This document shows, piece after piece, positions 34,363-42,340 of a DNA stretch of 64,000 nucleotides. The position numbers and the translations under genes are program-made. The DNA is from Seohaeicola_A nanhaiensis (GTDB lineage: Bacteria > Pseudomonadota > Alphaproteobacteria > Rhodobacterales > Rhodobacteraceae), in contig NZ_JBHSGI010000009.1 in the NCBI RefSeq assembly GCF_042654245.1, forward strand, positions 62,001 through 126,000, in the 5' to 3' direction. Positions within the stretch are counted from its first letter, which is position 1. Every line of letters starts with the position of its first letter. Under the pieces are notes generated by a model, which saw only the letters and a list, made by a program, of their open reading frames with translations, had not been told where the DNA came from and searched no databases.

Positions 34363-34833
34363 TCAGGCCCGGTGATAGGGGCCGCCGGCGAGGATCGTCG
34401 CGGCGCGGTAGAGCTGTTCGGAGAGCATCACGCGCACCAGCATGTGCGGCCAGACCATCGCGCCGAAGGAGAGCGCGAAATCGGCCTCGGCGCGCAGGGC
34501 GGGGTCGAGTCCGTCGGCGCCGCCGATCAGGATGGCCACGTCCTGGCGGCCGGTGTCACGCCAGCCGGCGAGCGTTTCGGCGAATTTCGGGGAGGTCAGG
34601 GTCTTGCCGCGTTCGTCGAGGACGCAGAGCAGCGCGCCTTGGGGCGCGGCGCGGCGCAGGAGGTCGGCCTCGGCCGTCATACCGCCGCCCTTGCGGTCGT
34701 CCACCTCGGCCAGTTTCGCCGGGCCAAGGCCAAGCGGCCGCCCGGTCCGGTCGAAGCGGGTGAGGTAATCGTCGATGAGAGTCTTTTCGGGTCCGGCACG
34801 CAAACGGCCGACCGCGCAGATGGTCATGCGCAT
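34363..34833 (-). CDS. rlmH: 23S rRNA (pseudouridine1915-N3)-methyltransferase RlmH
   Basis: 156 residues, SPOUT fold. N-terminal MRMTICAVGRLRAGPEKTLIDDYLTRF; the SAM-knot region contains LCVLDERGKTLTSPKFAETL (about 70-89), VAILIGGADGLDPALRAEADFALSFG (about 100-125) and the C-terminal MLVRVMLSEQLYRAATILAGGPYHRA. It methylates pseudouridine 1915 on the assembled ribosome. It follows rsfS at 46 bases, a widespread rsfS-rlmH pairing. Start at 34833 follows GGGAAGGG by ten bases. Confidence 0.95.
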   Translation of the reverse strand: MRMTICAVGRLRAGPEKTLIDDYLTRFDRTGRPLGLGPAKLAEVDDRKGGGMTAEADLLRRAAPQGALLCVLDERGKTLTSPKFAETLAGWRDTGRQDVAILIGGADGLDPALRAEADFALSFGAMVWPHMLVRVMLSEQLYRAATILAGGPYHRA

Positions 34834-34879
34834 TCAATCAGGCCCTTCCCACCGCGCGGGGGCGGTGCCGGCGGATGGG

Positions 34880-35284
34880 TCAGGCGTTGGGCGCCTTTGG
34901 CATCCACATCTTTTCCAGCTGGTAGAACTCGCGTACTTCCGGCCGGAAGATGTGGACGATCACATCGTCCGCGTCGATGAGGACCCAGTCCCCGATGTCC
35001 TTGCCCTCGACCCGGCAGATCAGGCCGAAGTCCTGCTTGAGACGGTCGGTCATGTTCTGCGCGATGGCCGCGACCTGACGGGTGGACCGGCCCGAGGCGA
35101 TCACCATGTAGTCGCCAATGGACGACTTGCCGCGCAGGTCGATCTGCACGATGTCTTCGGCCTTGTCGTCATCGAGGGAAGAGAGGATGTGCGCCAGAAG
35201 CGTCTCGCTGTCGGGTGCGGTTTCGGCCGCCAGATATGCGGCCCGATCGTCAGCGGCAGGTGCCGCCAGGGTGTTGAGTGTCAG
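34880..35284 (-). CDS. rsfS: ribosome silencing factor RsfS, probable CTG start
   Basis: 134 residues from CTG at 35284 (first residues MTLNTLAAP). AAAGGAGG (35293-35300) lies eight bases upstream and inside the only longer reading, whose TTG at 35344 has no ribosome site; there is no ATG in the first 98 codons of that reading. RsfS core: LLAHILSSLDDDKAEDIVQIDLRGKSSIGDYMVIASGRSTRQVAAIAQNM and DWVLIDADDVIVHIFRPEVREFYQLEKMW. It binds uL14 and blocks subunit joining under nutrient stress. Co-transcribed with rlmH. Confidence 0.85.
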   Translation of the reverse strand: MTLNTLAAPAADDRAAYLAAETAPDSETLLAHILSSLDDDKAEDIVQIDLRGKSSIGDYMVIASGRSTRQVAAIAQNMTDRLKQDFGLICRVEGKDIGDWVLIDADDVIVHIFRPEVREFYQLEKMWMPKAPNA

Positions 35285-35419
35285 AACGTCGTCCTCCTTT
35301 GGGGTGCGCCGAATGACAACCCGCGGCGCCGGGTATGGCTTCAACTTAGCAATTCCGATGTGTCATTTCAATGAAACGGTCGAATGTCCCCGCGGTTCCG
35401 CGGGAATTGGCACGTGGCG

Positions 35420-36769
35420 TCAATCCGCGACCTCGCCGCGGCGCGGGCGGGTTTCGAGGGTGGAGCCTTCGAGCACGCGCACCTCGCGCTGGGGGAAGGG
35501 GATCGAGATCTCGTTCGCCTTGAAGGCGTCCCAGAGCGCCAGATAGACCTGCCCCTTGATGTTGGTCAGACCGCCGGCCGGGTCGGCGATCCAGAAACGC
35601 AGCACGTAGTCGATGCTGCTGTCGCCGAAACCGGTGATGTGACAGACGGGCCGCGCGGGGTGAGACAGGACGCGGCCGACGCTTTCGGCCGCCTCCACCG
35701 CGATCTTGCGCACGGCGTGGGGATCGTCGGCGTAGGAGGTGCCGAAGAACAGGTCGAGCCGGACGTAGGCGTCGGAGTAGGACCAGTTCACCACCTGGGA
35801 GGTGATCAGATCCTCGTTCGGGATCAGGTATTCCTTGCCGTCGCGGGTGACGACCGAGACATAGCGCGCGCCGAGGCTGCCGATCCAGCCGAAGGTGTCG
35901 CCGAGCGAGATCACGTCGCCCGGCTTGATGGACTTGTCGAGCAGGATGATGATGCCGCTGACCAGGTTCGAGACGACCTTTTGCAGGCCGAAGCCGATGC
36001 CGACGCCGATGGCGCCCGAGAGCACGGCGAAACCGGTGAGGTCGACGCCCAGCGCGCGGATCGCCACCAGCGCGACGATGCCGTAGACCAGCACCTGCAC
36101 CGCCTTGGTGGCGAGCACGGCCATCGAGGGGGAGATATCCTCGTTGCGGGTAAAGGCGCGGCCGGCGCGGTTGGTGATCAGCCGCGCGAGGGCCAGCAGG
36201 ACGGTGATCAGCACCGCCGCCTGAAGCAAGGTCAGCAGCGAGAGGGAGACCTTGCCGACCGTCAGCGAGGCGTCGTCCAGGATGCGCGCGAAATCGTCGG
36301 CGAGGCCGAGGGCGAAGAGCGTGCCGTAGATCCAGAGGCCCCAGGCGATGATCCGGCGCAGCGTGGTGTTGCGCACGAAGCGGGTGAGCAGGCCGACCAG
36401 CACCCAGACGGTGACGATGGAGGCCGCGACGCCGACCAGGTAGCTGCGCGAGGGCCAGGTGACGTATTGCATGACCCCGTAGACGGCCCAGGCGAGAAGG
36501 GCGTAGAAGATCAGGCCGAGCCGCTGGCGGATCTGCACCAGCAGGCGCAGGCGCCACTTGGGCCAGCCTTCGCGGCTGCGGGCCCAGGCCTCGAGCCGGG
36601 GGCGGGCGATCCTTTGCAGAAGCCAGGCCACGGCGATCAGGCCGAGGATGATGGCCAGCTGGTATTGCCGCCAGCCGGGCAGCAGGATCAGCTCGAACTG
36701 GGTCACGAGCAGCGACCACACATCGCCGAGCAGGGTCGAGATCGTGGTCTGTCCGAAGAATTCGTCCAT
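35420..36769 (-). CDS. MscS-family mechanosensitive channel
   Basis: 449 residues. Several N-terminal membrane segments (about 25-50, 85-105, 113-130, 145-160, 185-200) precede the pore-lining TM3-like helix GFAVLSGAIGVGIGFGLQKVVSNLVSGIIIL (about 243-273), then the soluble beta/alpha domain: GDVISLGDTFGWIGSLGARYVSVVTRDGKEYLIPNEDLI (about 281-318) and VVNWSYSD. It releases solutes on hypo-osmotic shock. C-terminal tail RPRRGEVAD. MscK/YbdG-like N-terminal extension, shorter than MscK itself. Confidence 0.92.
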   Translation of the reverse strand: MDEFFGQTTISTLLGDVWSLLVTQFELILLPGWRQYQLAIILGLIAVAWLLQRIARPRLEAWARSREGWPKWRLRLLVQIRQRLGLIFYALLAWAVYGVMQYVTWPSRSYLVGVAASIVTVWVLVGLLTRFVRNTTLRRIIAWGLWIYGTLFALGLADDFARILDDASLTVGKVSLSLLTLLQAAVLITVLLALARLITNRAGRAFTRNEDISPSMAVLATKAVQVLVYGIVALVAIRALGVDLTGFAVLSGAIGVGIGFGLQKVVSNLVSGIIILLDKSIKPGDVISLGDTFGWIGSLGARYVSVVTRDGKEYLIPNEDLITSQVVNWSYSDAYVRLDLFFGTSYADDPHAVRKIAVEAAESVGRVLSHPARPVCHITGFGDSSIDYVLRFWIADPAGGLTNIKGQVYLALWDAFKANEISIPFPQREVRVLEGSTLETRPRRGEVAD

Positions 36770-37000
36770 GCGCCTCCTGCCTTTGGGTCAGGATGCACCG
36801 GATGGGGAGGCCGGGCAAGATGGCGGTTTTTGCGGTGGTTTTCCCGGTATTGCGGTGAAGCGCGCAACCTTGGTGGTCGGCGCGTATGTGAACCTGAATG
36901 CGTCGGTCGGCACCGTCCCGGTTTCCGCCTCGCTGCTGTTGCCGGTGGCGGGTGTCGGCGCGATGGCGCAAGCGGGCCTGAGGCCTTCGTCCGGGCTTTG

Positions 37001-37029
37001 AAGGCCGCCCTGACCCGGGCGGCCTTTTT
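37001..37029 (+). terminator. Rho-independent terminator in the leuC leader
   Basis: AAGGCCGCCC (37001-37010), loop TGACCC, GGGCGGCCTT (37017-37026), then TTTTT ending at 37029. The 5' arm overlaps the alternative pairing GGCCTTC/GAAGGCC. Confidence 0.85.
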
Positions 37030-37085
37030 CGTGGGGCGCTGACGGCTCTTGATCGGCGGGCGGGACAGGCGTATCTGCCCTTGTC

Positions 37086-37172
37086 ATGAGCCGTGTATTC
37101 GACATTGCCGATCATTCGCGCCTGCCCTGGCGCTTTTATGGTGCGACCCGCGCCATTCTGGCGCGCGGCTGA
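37086..37172 (+). CDS. possible 28-residue peptide upstream of leuC
   Basis: ATG at 37086, stop 37172. It begins MSRVFDIADHSRLPWRFY and ends RAILARG. No good ribosome site. It is after the leader terminator and 77 bases before leuC. Could be a leader peptide or chance; no family recognised. Confidence 0.2.
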   Translation: MSRVFDIADHSRLPWRFYGATRAILARG

Positions 37173-37249
37173 CGCGCCTGCTTCCCTGACGGGACCGCCA
37201 CCGGCTTGCGCCGGAAAGCCATTGCTTCCGACATTCGAGGAAAGAACCG

Positions 37250-38653
37250 ATGTCCCCCAAGACGCTCTACGACAAGATCTGGGATGCCCACGTTGCCCAT
37301 GAGGCCGACGACGGCACCTGCCTTCTGTATATCGACCGCCATCTGGTGCATGAAGTCACCAGCCCGCAGGCCTTCGAGGGTCTGCGCATGGCGGGCCGCA
37401 AGGTGCATGCGCCCGACAAGACCATCGCGGTGCCGGACCACAACGTGCCGACCACGCTGGACCGCGCCAATGCCAAGACCATGACCGAGGACAGCCGTAT
37501 CCAGGTCGAGGCGCTGGACAAGAACGCGAAGGACTTCGGGATCCACTATTACCCGGTTTCGGACATCCGTCAGGGGATCGTCCATATCGTCGGGCCCGAA
37601 CAGGGCTGGACCCTGCCCGGCATGACCGTGGTTTGCGGCGACTCGCATACCGCGACGCATGGCGCATTCGGCGCGCTGGCGCATGGGATCGGGACCAGCG
37701 AGGTCGAGCACGTGCTGGCCACGCAGACGCTGATCCAGAAGAAATCGAAGAACATGAAGGTCGAGATCACCGGCAAGCTGCGCCCGGGTGTGACCGCCAA
37801 GGACATCACCCTGTCGGTGATCGGCGCCACCGGCACGGCCGGCGGCACCGGTTACGTCATCGAGTATTGCGGCGAGGCGATCCGCGATCTGTCGATGGAA
37901 GGCCGCATGACCGTCTGCAACATGGCGATCGAAGGCGGCGCCCGCGCCGGCCTGATCGCGCCGGACGAAAAGACCTATGAGTATGTGAAGGGCCGCCCCC
38001 ATGCGCCGACCGGCGACCAGTGGGAGGCCGCGCTGGCGTGGTGGAAGACGCTTTATTCCGATGACGACGCGCATTGGGACAAGGTCGTGACGCTGAAGGG
38101 CGAGGATATTGCGCCCGTCGTGACCTGGGGCACCTCGCCCGAGGACGTGCTGCCGATCACCGCCAAGGTGCCCTCGCCCGAGGATTTCCAGGGCGGCAAG
38201 GTCGGCGCGGCGCAGCGCTCGCTGGACTACATGGGGCTGACGCCGGGAATGCCGTTGTCGGATGTCACCATCGACACGGTGTTCATCGGCTCCTGCACCA
38301 ACGGGCGGATCGAGGATCTCCGCGCCGCGGCCGAGGTGCTGAAGGGCAAGAAGATCAAGGTCAAGCGGGCCATGGTCGTTCCCGGCTCGGGCCTCGTGCG
38401 GGCGCAAGCCGAGGAAGAGGGCCTGGCCGAGATCTTCAAGGAGGCCGGGTTCGAATGGCGTCTGGCCGGATGCTCGATGTGCCTGGCGATGAACCCGGAC
38501 CAGCTGGCGCCGGGCGAGCGCTGTGCCTCGACCTCGAACCGCAACTTCGAGGGGCGTCAGGGCTACAAGGGCCGCACGCACCTGATGTCGCCCGCGATGG
38601 CGGCGGCGGCGGCGGTGACCGGCAAGCTGACCGACGTGCGCGAGATGATGTGA
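37250..38653 (+). CDS. leuC: 3-isopropylmalate dehydratase large subunit
   Basis: 467 residues. Aconitase-fold 4Fe-4S enzyme isomerising 2- to 3-isopropylmalate in leucine synthesis. Cluster ligands are the Cys in GSCTNGR (about 347) and two in AGCSMCLAMN (about 405-414). Substrate-binding blocks include VCGDSHTATHGAFGALAHGIGTSEVEHVLATQ. GAGGAAAGAA lies before ATG. Works with LeuD, which is two genes on, separated by an HdeD-like gene. Confidence 0.97.
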   Translation: MSPKTLYDKIWDAHVAHEADDGTCLLYIDRHLVHEVTSPQAFEGLRMAGRKVHAPDKTIAVPDHNVPTTLDRANAKTMTEDSRIQVEALDKNAKDFGIHYYPVSDIRQGIVHIVGPEQGWTLPGMTVVCGDSHTATHGAFGALAHGIGTSEVEHVLATQTLIQKKSKNMKVEITGKLRPGVTAKDITLSVIGATGTAGGTGYVIEYCGEAIRDLSMEGRMTVCNMAIEGGARAGLIAPDEKTYEYVKGRPHAPTGDQWEAALAWWKTLYSDDDAHWDKVVTLKGEDIAPVVTWGTSPEDVLPITAKVPSPEDFQGGKVGAAQRSLDYMGLTPGMPLSDVTIDTVFIGSCTNGRIEDLRAAAEVLKGKKIKVKRAMVVPGSGLVRAQAEEEGLAEIFKEAGFEWRLAGCSMCLAMNPDQLAPGERCASTSNRNFEGRQGYKGRTHLMSPAMAAAAAVTGKLTDVREMM

Positions 38654-38658
38654 AACGG

Positions 38659-38682
38659 GGGCGTGGGGGAGACCCCGCGCCC
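38659..38682 (+). promoter_or_regulatory. hairpin between leuC and the HdeD-like gene
   Basis: GGGCGTGGGG (38659-38668) and CCCCGCGCCC (38673-38682) form a 10-bp stem with one G-U pair and a GAGA loop six bases after leuC. The following TTCCCTTG is only weakly U-rich, so read-through into the next genes is plausible. Confidence 0.55.
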
Positions 38683-38706
38683 TTCCCTTGATCAGGAGAT
38701 CGGAAC

Positions 38707-39225
38707 ATGAAGGCATCCACGGCACTTTTGGTAATCGGCGTCCTGCTGATTTTCGGCGGCATTCTGGCCCTGGCCAACCCGCTGGCGGCCTCGATCGCGG
38801 TGACCACGCTGGTGGGCGCGATGTTCCTGGCCTCGGGCGTGCTGCAGGCCTGGTTCCTGTTCCGCGATCCGGGCGCGCAGCACCGGCTGTGGAACGGACT
38901 TGTCGCGCTGCTGACCATCGTGGCGGGCGTCTGGCTGCTGACCAATCCGCTGGAGGGCACCGTCTCGCTGACGCTGATCCTGGGCGTGGTCTTCCTGATC
39001 ATGGGCGTCATGCGCCTGCTGATCTCGTCGCGGCTGTCGGGCACGCCGTTCTTCTGGCTGATGCTGCTGTCGGGGCTGGCTTCGGTCGCCATCGGCCTGC
39101 TGGTCTTCACCGACTTCCAGAGCGCGGCGACATCGCTGCTTGGCATCCTGCTGGGCATCCAGCTTCTGGCGGAGGGCGCGGGCCTTGCCGCCATCGGCCT
39201 CTTCAGCCGCCGGCTCGACCGCTAG
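38707..39225 (+). CDS. HdeD/DUF308-like membrane protein between leuC and leuD
   Basis: 172 residues, six hydrophobic helices. The HdeD pattern of paired helices with A-NPLAASIA, LTIVAGVWLLTNPLEGTVSLTLILGVVFLIMGVMRL and GLLVFTDFQSAATSLLGILLGIQLLAEG is clear. HdeD proteins are acid-resistance-associated in enterics; here the role is unknown. AGGAGAT precedes ATG. It splits leuC from leuD on the same strand and is probably co-transcribed. Confidence 0.85.
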   Translation: MKASTALLVIGVLLIFGGILALANPLAASIAVTTLVGAMFLASGVLQAWFLFRDPGAQHRLWNGLVALLTIVAGVWLLTNPLEGTVSLTLILGVVFLIMGVMRLLISSRLSGTPFFWLMLLSGLASVAIGLLVFTDFQSAATSLLGILLGIQLLAEGAGLAAIGLFSRRLDR

Positions 39226-39286
39226 GTCGGGCGCTTCCCTTAACCCCAGTCGACGGGTACGAACCCGGAGACAAGGAGACTGAACC

Positions 39287-39892
39287 ATGGAAAAATTCAC
39301 CAAACTGACCGGGATTGCGGCGCCGATGCCGCTGGTCAATATCGACACCGACATGATCATCCCGAAGCAGTTCCTGAAGACGATCAAGCGCTCGGGTCTG
39401 GGCGTGAACCTGTTCGACGAGATGCGCTACGACCGCGAGGGCAACGAGATCCCGGATTTCGTGCTGAACAAGCCGCAGTATCGCGAGGCGCAGATCCTCG
39501 TCGCGGGCGACAACTTCGGCTGCGGGTCGTCGCGCGAGCACGCGCCCTGGGCGCTGGCCGACTTCGGGATCAAGTCGGTGATCTCGACCAGTTTTGCCGA
39601 CATCTTCTATAACAACTGCTTCAAGAACGGCATTCTGCCCATCGTGCTGCCGAAAGAGGCGGTGGATGTGCTGATGAAGGACGCCGAGAAGGGCGCGAAT
39701 GCGCGCATCACGGTGGATCTGGAAGCGCAGACAGTCAGCACCTCGGACGGCGAGGTGTTCCACTTCGAGCTGGACAGCTTCAAGAAGCACTGCCTGCTGA
39801 ACGGTCTGGACGATATCGGCCTGACGCTGGAAAAGGCCGCGTCGATCGACGCTTTCGAGGCCAAGGCGGCGGCGGCCCGTCCCTGGGTGTGA
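39287..39892 (+). CDS. leuD: 3-isopropylmalate dehydratase small subunit
   Basis: 201 residues, full length. LeuD/swivel domain: MEKFTKLTGIAAPMPLVNIDTDMIIPKQFLKTIKRSGLG (the IDTDxIIP motif), and NFGCGSSREHAPWALADFGI, which orders the active-site arginine/serine loop. ATG is preceded by CAAGGAGACTGAACC. It completes isopropylmalate isomerase with LeuC. Confidence 0.97.
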   Translation: MEKFTKLTGIAAPMPLVNIDTDMIIPKQFLKTIKRSGLGVNLFDEMRYDREGNEIPDFVLNKPQYREAQILVAGDNFGCGSSREHAPWALADFGIKSVISTSFADIFYNNCFKNGILPIVLPKEAVDVLMKDAEKGANARITVDLEAQTVSTSDGEVFHFELDSFKKHCLLNGLDDIGLTLEKAASIDAFEAKAAAARPWV

Positions 39893-39900
39893 TTTTCCGG

Positions 39901-39922
39901 CGGGCCGGACCTGTCCGGCCCG
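39901..39922 (+). terminator. hairpin after leuD
   Basis: CGGGCCGGA (39901-39909), loop CCTG, TCCGGCCCG (39914-39922), a perfect 9-bp stem nine bases after the leuD stop and just before the convergent gene; it lacks a strong U-tract. Confidence 0.6.
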
Positions 39923-39931
39923 TTGCCCCGC

Positions 39932-40456
39932 TCAGGTGACGCGGAAAGCGCGCCTGATATCGTCCAGTGCCTCGCGGTGCTTCTGGTTCAGTCCGGATTC
40001 GCCGAGGGTGGACTGGACCAGCCGCAACAGCGGCTCGAACGCCGACGCCCCGGACATCTTGTAGAGCTTGCGTGACATCCGGGTGATCGCCGGCGCCGCG
40101 CCGCCACATTCGTTCATCAGCCAGCGGCCCAGCACGACCATTTCGCCGACATCGGTTTCGCCGAGTCCCAGCACCGATTGCGCCTGCACGACCAGAGCGT
40201 TGCGCTGCTGCTGCGTGGGCAGGTCGTCCAGTTCGAGGAAGGCCGTGGCAATCGCGACGGTGGCAAGGTTGGGGTCTTCGATGCATTCGACCGGGTGCAC
40301 GTTGGTCTTGCGCCGGAACCCGAACCGCCGGGCCGCGAGGCGGACGTCGTTTGCCACATCCATCAGTTCGGTCGCGACATGGGCCGCATTGCGCGCCCGG
40401 AGGATGAAAAACGCGGCGGCGGCTATGGAGCCCAACAGGGCAATTATGAACGGCAT
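39932..40456 (-). CDS. membrane-anchored hypothetical protein
   Basis: 174 residues. One N-terminal helix (about 3-20: FIIALLGSIAAAAFFILR), a positively charged stretch (RLAARRFGFRRKTNV), then a soluble helical domain with LATVAIATAFLELDDLPTQQQRNALVVQAQSVLGLGETDVGEM and SRKLYKMSGASAFEPL. The helical domain is reminiscent of TerB-like folds, but no metal motif is seen, so this is only a suggestion. Single gene between the leu genes and argG. Function unknown. Confidence 0.65.
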   Translation of the reverse strand: MPFIIALLGSIAAAAFFILRARNAAHVATELMDVANDVRLAARRFGFRRKTNVHPVECIEDPNLATVAIATAFLELDDLPTQQQRNALVVQAQSVLGLGETDVGEMVVLGRWLMNECGGAAPAITRMSRKLYKMSGASAFEPLLRLVQSTLGESGLNQKHREALDDIRRAFRVT

Positions 40457-40531
40457 CGGTAAATCCGCGACATCAGAATATCCGGCAAACTATGGCGCCG
40501 ACGCGGATGTCGTCCAGATCAAATGATGGGA

Positions 40532-40561
40532 CGGGCCTCCGGTGATCCGGGGGCCCGTTTT
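40532..40561. terminator. terminator hairpin between argG and the anchored hypothetical
   Basis: CGGGCCTCCGG (40532-40542), loop TGAT, CCGGGGGCCCG (40547-40557), one mismatch; the plus-strand side is followed by TTTTCTT. On the minus strand it lies 11 bases after the argG stop with a weak T-run. The U-rich side faces plus-strand transcription, where a 26-codon frame (40446-40526) ends just before it. Confidence 0.7.
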
Positions 40562-40567
40562 CTTCGA

Positions 40568-41791
40568 TCAGCCGAGCCGGCGCTTGCGGGCGGCGAGCAG
40601 GCGGAGGCGCAGGGCGTTGAGCTGGATGAAGCCCTGGGCATCCTTCTGGTCGTAGGCGCCGAAGTCTTCCTCGAAGGTCACGTGCTTTTCGGAATAGAGC
40701 GAGCGGTCGGACCAGCGGGCGACGGTGCGGGCAGAGCCCTTGTAGAGTTTCAGGCGGACGGTGCCGTAGACGTTTTCCTGGCTCTTGTCGATCAGCGCCT
40801 GGAGCATCTCGCGTTCCGGGGAGAACCAGAAGCCGTTGTAGATCAGCTCGGCATAGCGCGGCATGATCGAGTCCTTGAGGTGGCCCGAGCCGGAGTCCAG
40901 TGTGATCTGTTCGATGCCACGGTGCGCCTCGAGCAGGATGGTGCCTCCGGGGGTTTCGTAGAGGCCGCGGGACTTCATGCCGACGAAGCGGTTTTCGACC
41001 AAGTCGAGAATGCCGATGCCGTGCTTGCCGCCCAGTTCGTTCAGGCGGGTCAGGATCGTGGCGGGCGACATCGCCTCGCCGTTCAGCGCGACGGCATCGC
41101 CCTTTTCGAAAGTGATCTCGATCATCTCGGGCGCGTCGGGCGCGTCTTCGGGGCGGGTGATGCGCTGGAGCACGTAATCGGGCGCTTCCTCGGCCGGGTT
41201 TTCCAGCACGCGGCCTTCGGAGGAGGTGTGCAGCAAGTTGGCGTCGACCGAGAAGGGCGCCTCGCCGCGTTTGTCCTTGGCGATCGGGATCTGGTTCTGT
41301 TCGGCAAATTCCAGAAGCTTGGTGCGGCTGGTCAGATCCCACAGCCGCCAGGGGGCGATGACCTTGATTTCGGGGTTCAGCGCGGCGGCGGCGAGTTCGA
41401 AGCGGACCTGGTCGTTGCCCTTGCCGGTCGCACCGTGGGCCACTGCGTCGGCGCCGGTTTCGGCGGCAATCTCAACCAGCCGCTTGGAGATCAGCGGGCG
41501 GGCGATGGAGGTGCCGAGCAGGTATTGCCCTTCGTAGAGCGCGTTGGCGCGGAACATCGGGAAGACGAAATCGCGCACGAATTCCTCGCGCACGTCTTCG
41601 ATGTAGATGTTCTCGGGCGCAATGCCCATCAGCTCGGCCTTTTTGCGGGCCGGTTCCAGTTCCTCGCCCTGGCCGAGGTCGGCGGTGAAAGTCACCACCT
41701 CGCAACCGTATTCGGTTTGCAGCCATTTCAGGATGATCGACGTATCGAGGCCACCGGAATAGGCCAGCACGACTTTTTTGGGCGCGGACAT
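40568..41791 (-). CDS. argG: argininosuccinate synthase
   Basis: 407 residues, full length. N-terminal PP-loop AYSGGLDTSIILKWL (about 11-25), the pattern SGGxDTS. Further conserved blocks are ATGKGNDQVRFEL (about 120-132) and SGHLKDSIMPRYAELIYNGFWFSPER. It joins citrulline and aspartate with ATP to make argininosuccinate. Start at 41791 (MSAPKKVVLAYSGG). Alone on its strand here. Confidence 0.97.
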   Translation of the reverse strand: MSAPKKVVLAYSGGLDTSIILKWLQTEYGCEVVTFTADLGQGEELEPARKKAELMGIAPENIYIEDVREEFVRDFVFPMFRANALYEGQYLLGTSIARPLISKRLVEIAAETGADAVAHGATGKGNDQVRFELAAAALNPEIKVIAPWRLWDLTSRTKLLEFAEQNQIPIAKDKRGEAPFSVDANLLHTSSEGRVLENPAEEAPDYVLQRITRPEDAPDAPEMIEITFEKGDAVALNGEAMSPATILTRLNELGGKHGIGILDLVENRFVGMKSRGLYETPGGTILLEAHRGIEQITLDSGSGHLKDSIMPRYAELIYNGFWFSPEREMLQALIDKSQENVYGTVRLKLYKGSARTVARWSDRSLYSEKHVTFEEDFGAYDQKDAQGFIQLNALRLRLLAARKRRLG

Positions 41792-41866
41792 GCAACGTTC
41801 CTTGGATAACGGGTCGGCAGCGGGTTATCCGGTTTTGCCCAGCGGGGCAAGCATCGCCCGCAGCGC

Positions 41867-42199
41867 CTAGCCGGCCAGCTGTGACGGCAGTTCGGCGAGG
41901 AAGAGGGCGCGCGACAGTTCGAACCCGGTGAGGATTTCGTGCAGGTTCACCTCGGCCGGGCGGCCCGTGGCGGCGCAGCGTTCGCCCTGCTGGCAGAGGG
42001 CGGAGAAATGGGCGAAGCCGAGGTTCATCGCGCTGCCCTTGAGGAAATGCAGGTCGGATTCCAGCCGCGCCGGATCGGGGTCGGCGCGCAGGCGGGTTGC
42101 CACCTCTTCCACCTCGGCGAGGAAGAGGTCGACGACCTCGGAAAAGTCGTCTTCCCCGATCTCGTCGCGCAGCTGGTGGACCCGGACCCATTCGATCAT
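41867..42199 (-). CDS. Hpt-domain phosphotransfer protein
   Basis: 110 residues, all-helical Hpt domain. The phospho-accepting His51 is in DLHFLKGSAMNLGF (the HxxKGSA motif). No kinase domain, so it serves as an intermediate in a phosphorelay. It is divergent from a REC-PP2C protein across a 141-base gap, so the latter's receiver (Asp69) is a natural partner. Unlike ChpT, it is a classical monomeric Hpt rather than an HK-like dimer. Confidence 0.88.
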   Translation of the reverse strand: MIEWVRVHQLRDEIGEDDFSEVVDLFLAEVEEVATRLRADPDPARLESDLHFLKGSAMNLGFAHFSALCQQGERCAATGRPAEVNLHEILTGFELSRALFLAELPSQLAG

Positions 42200-42340
42200 G
42201 CGCCGGAGTCTGGCCTGGGATCCGTGAAGGTGGCGTTAAGCGCAGCCCGGTGGCGCGGACAATTTTAGGGTTCAGCCGGTGTTAAGATTGCTGAGCGATG
42301 ACATGGGCACTGCAACCCTTGTCACGGCGGTGCGCGCGCC

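Larger units (their letters stand above)
36770..37249 (+). other. 480-base leader region before leuC
   Basis: No ordinary gene fits. Plus strand: GGGGAGG (36804-36810) nine bases before a 12-codon frame, MAVFAVVFPVLR (36820-36858). Its TGA overlaps (GTGA) a 48-codon frame (36855-37001) that contains three consecutive Leu codons at 36933-36941. GGCCTTC (36982-36988) and GAAGGCC (37000-37006) can pair and exclude the terminator at 37001-37029. A 28-codon frame follows (37086-37172). A minus-strand frame (36788-37105) is Pro/Ala-rich and unlikely. The layout resembles a branched-chain amino acid attenuator for leuC, or one or two tiny genes. Confidence 0.45.

Noticed and set aside
36788..37105. 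105-codon minus-strand frame in the leuC leader
   Set aside because: Pro/Ala-rich without motifs or ribosome site; the plus strand carries the terminator and ribosome-site signals.
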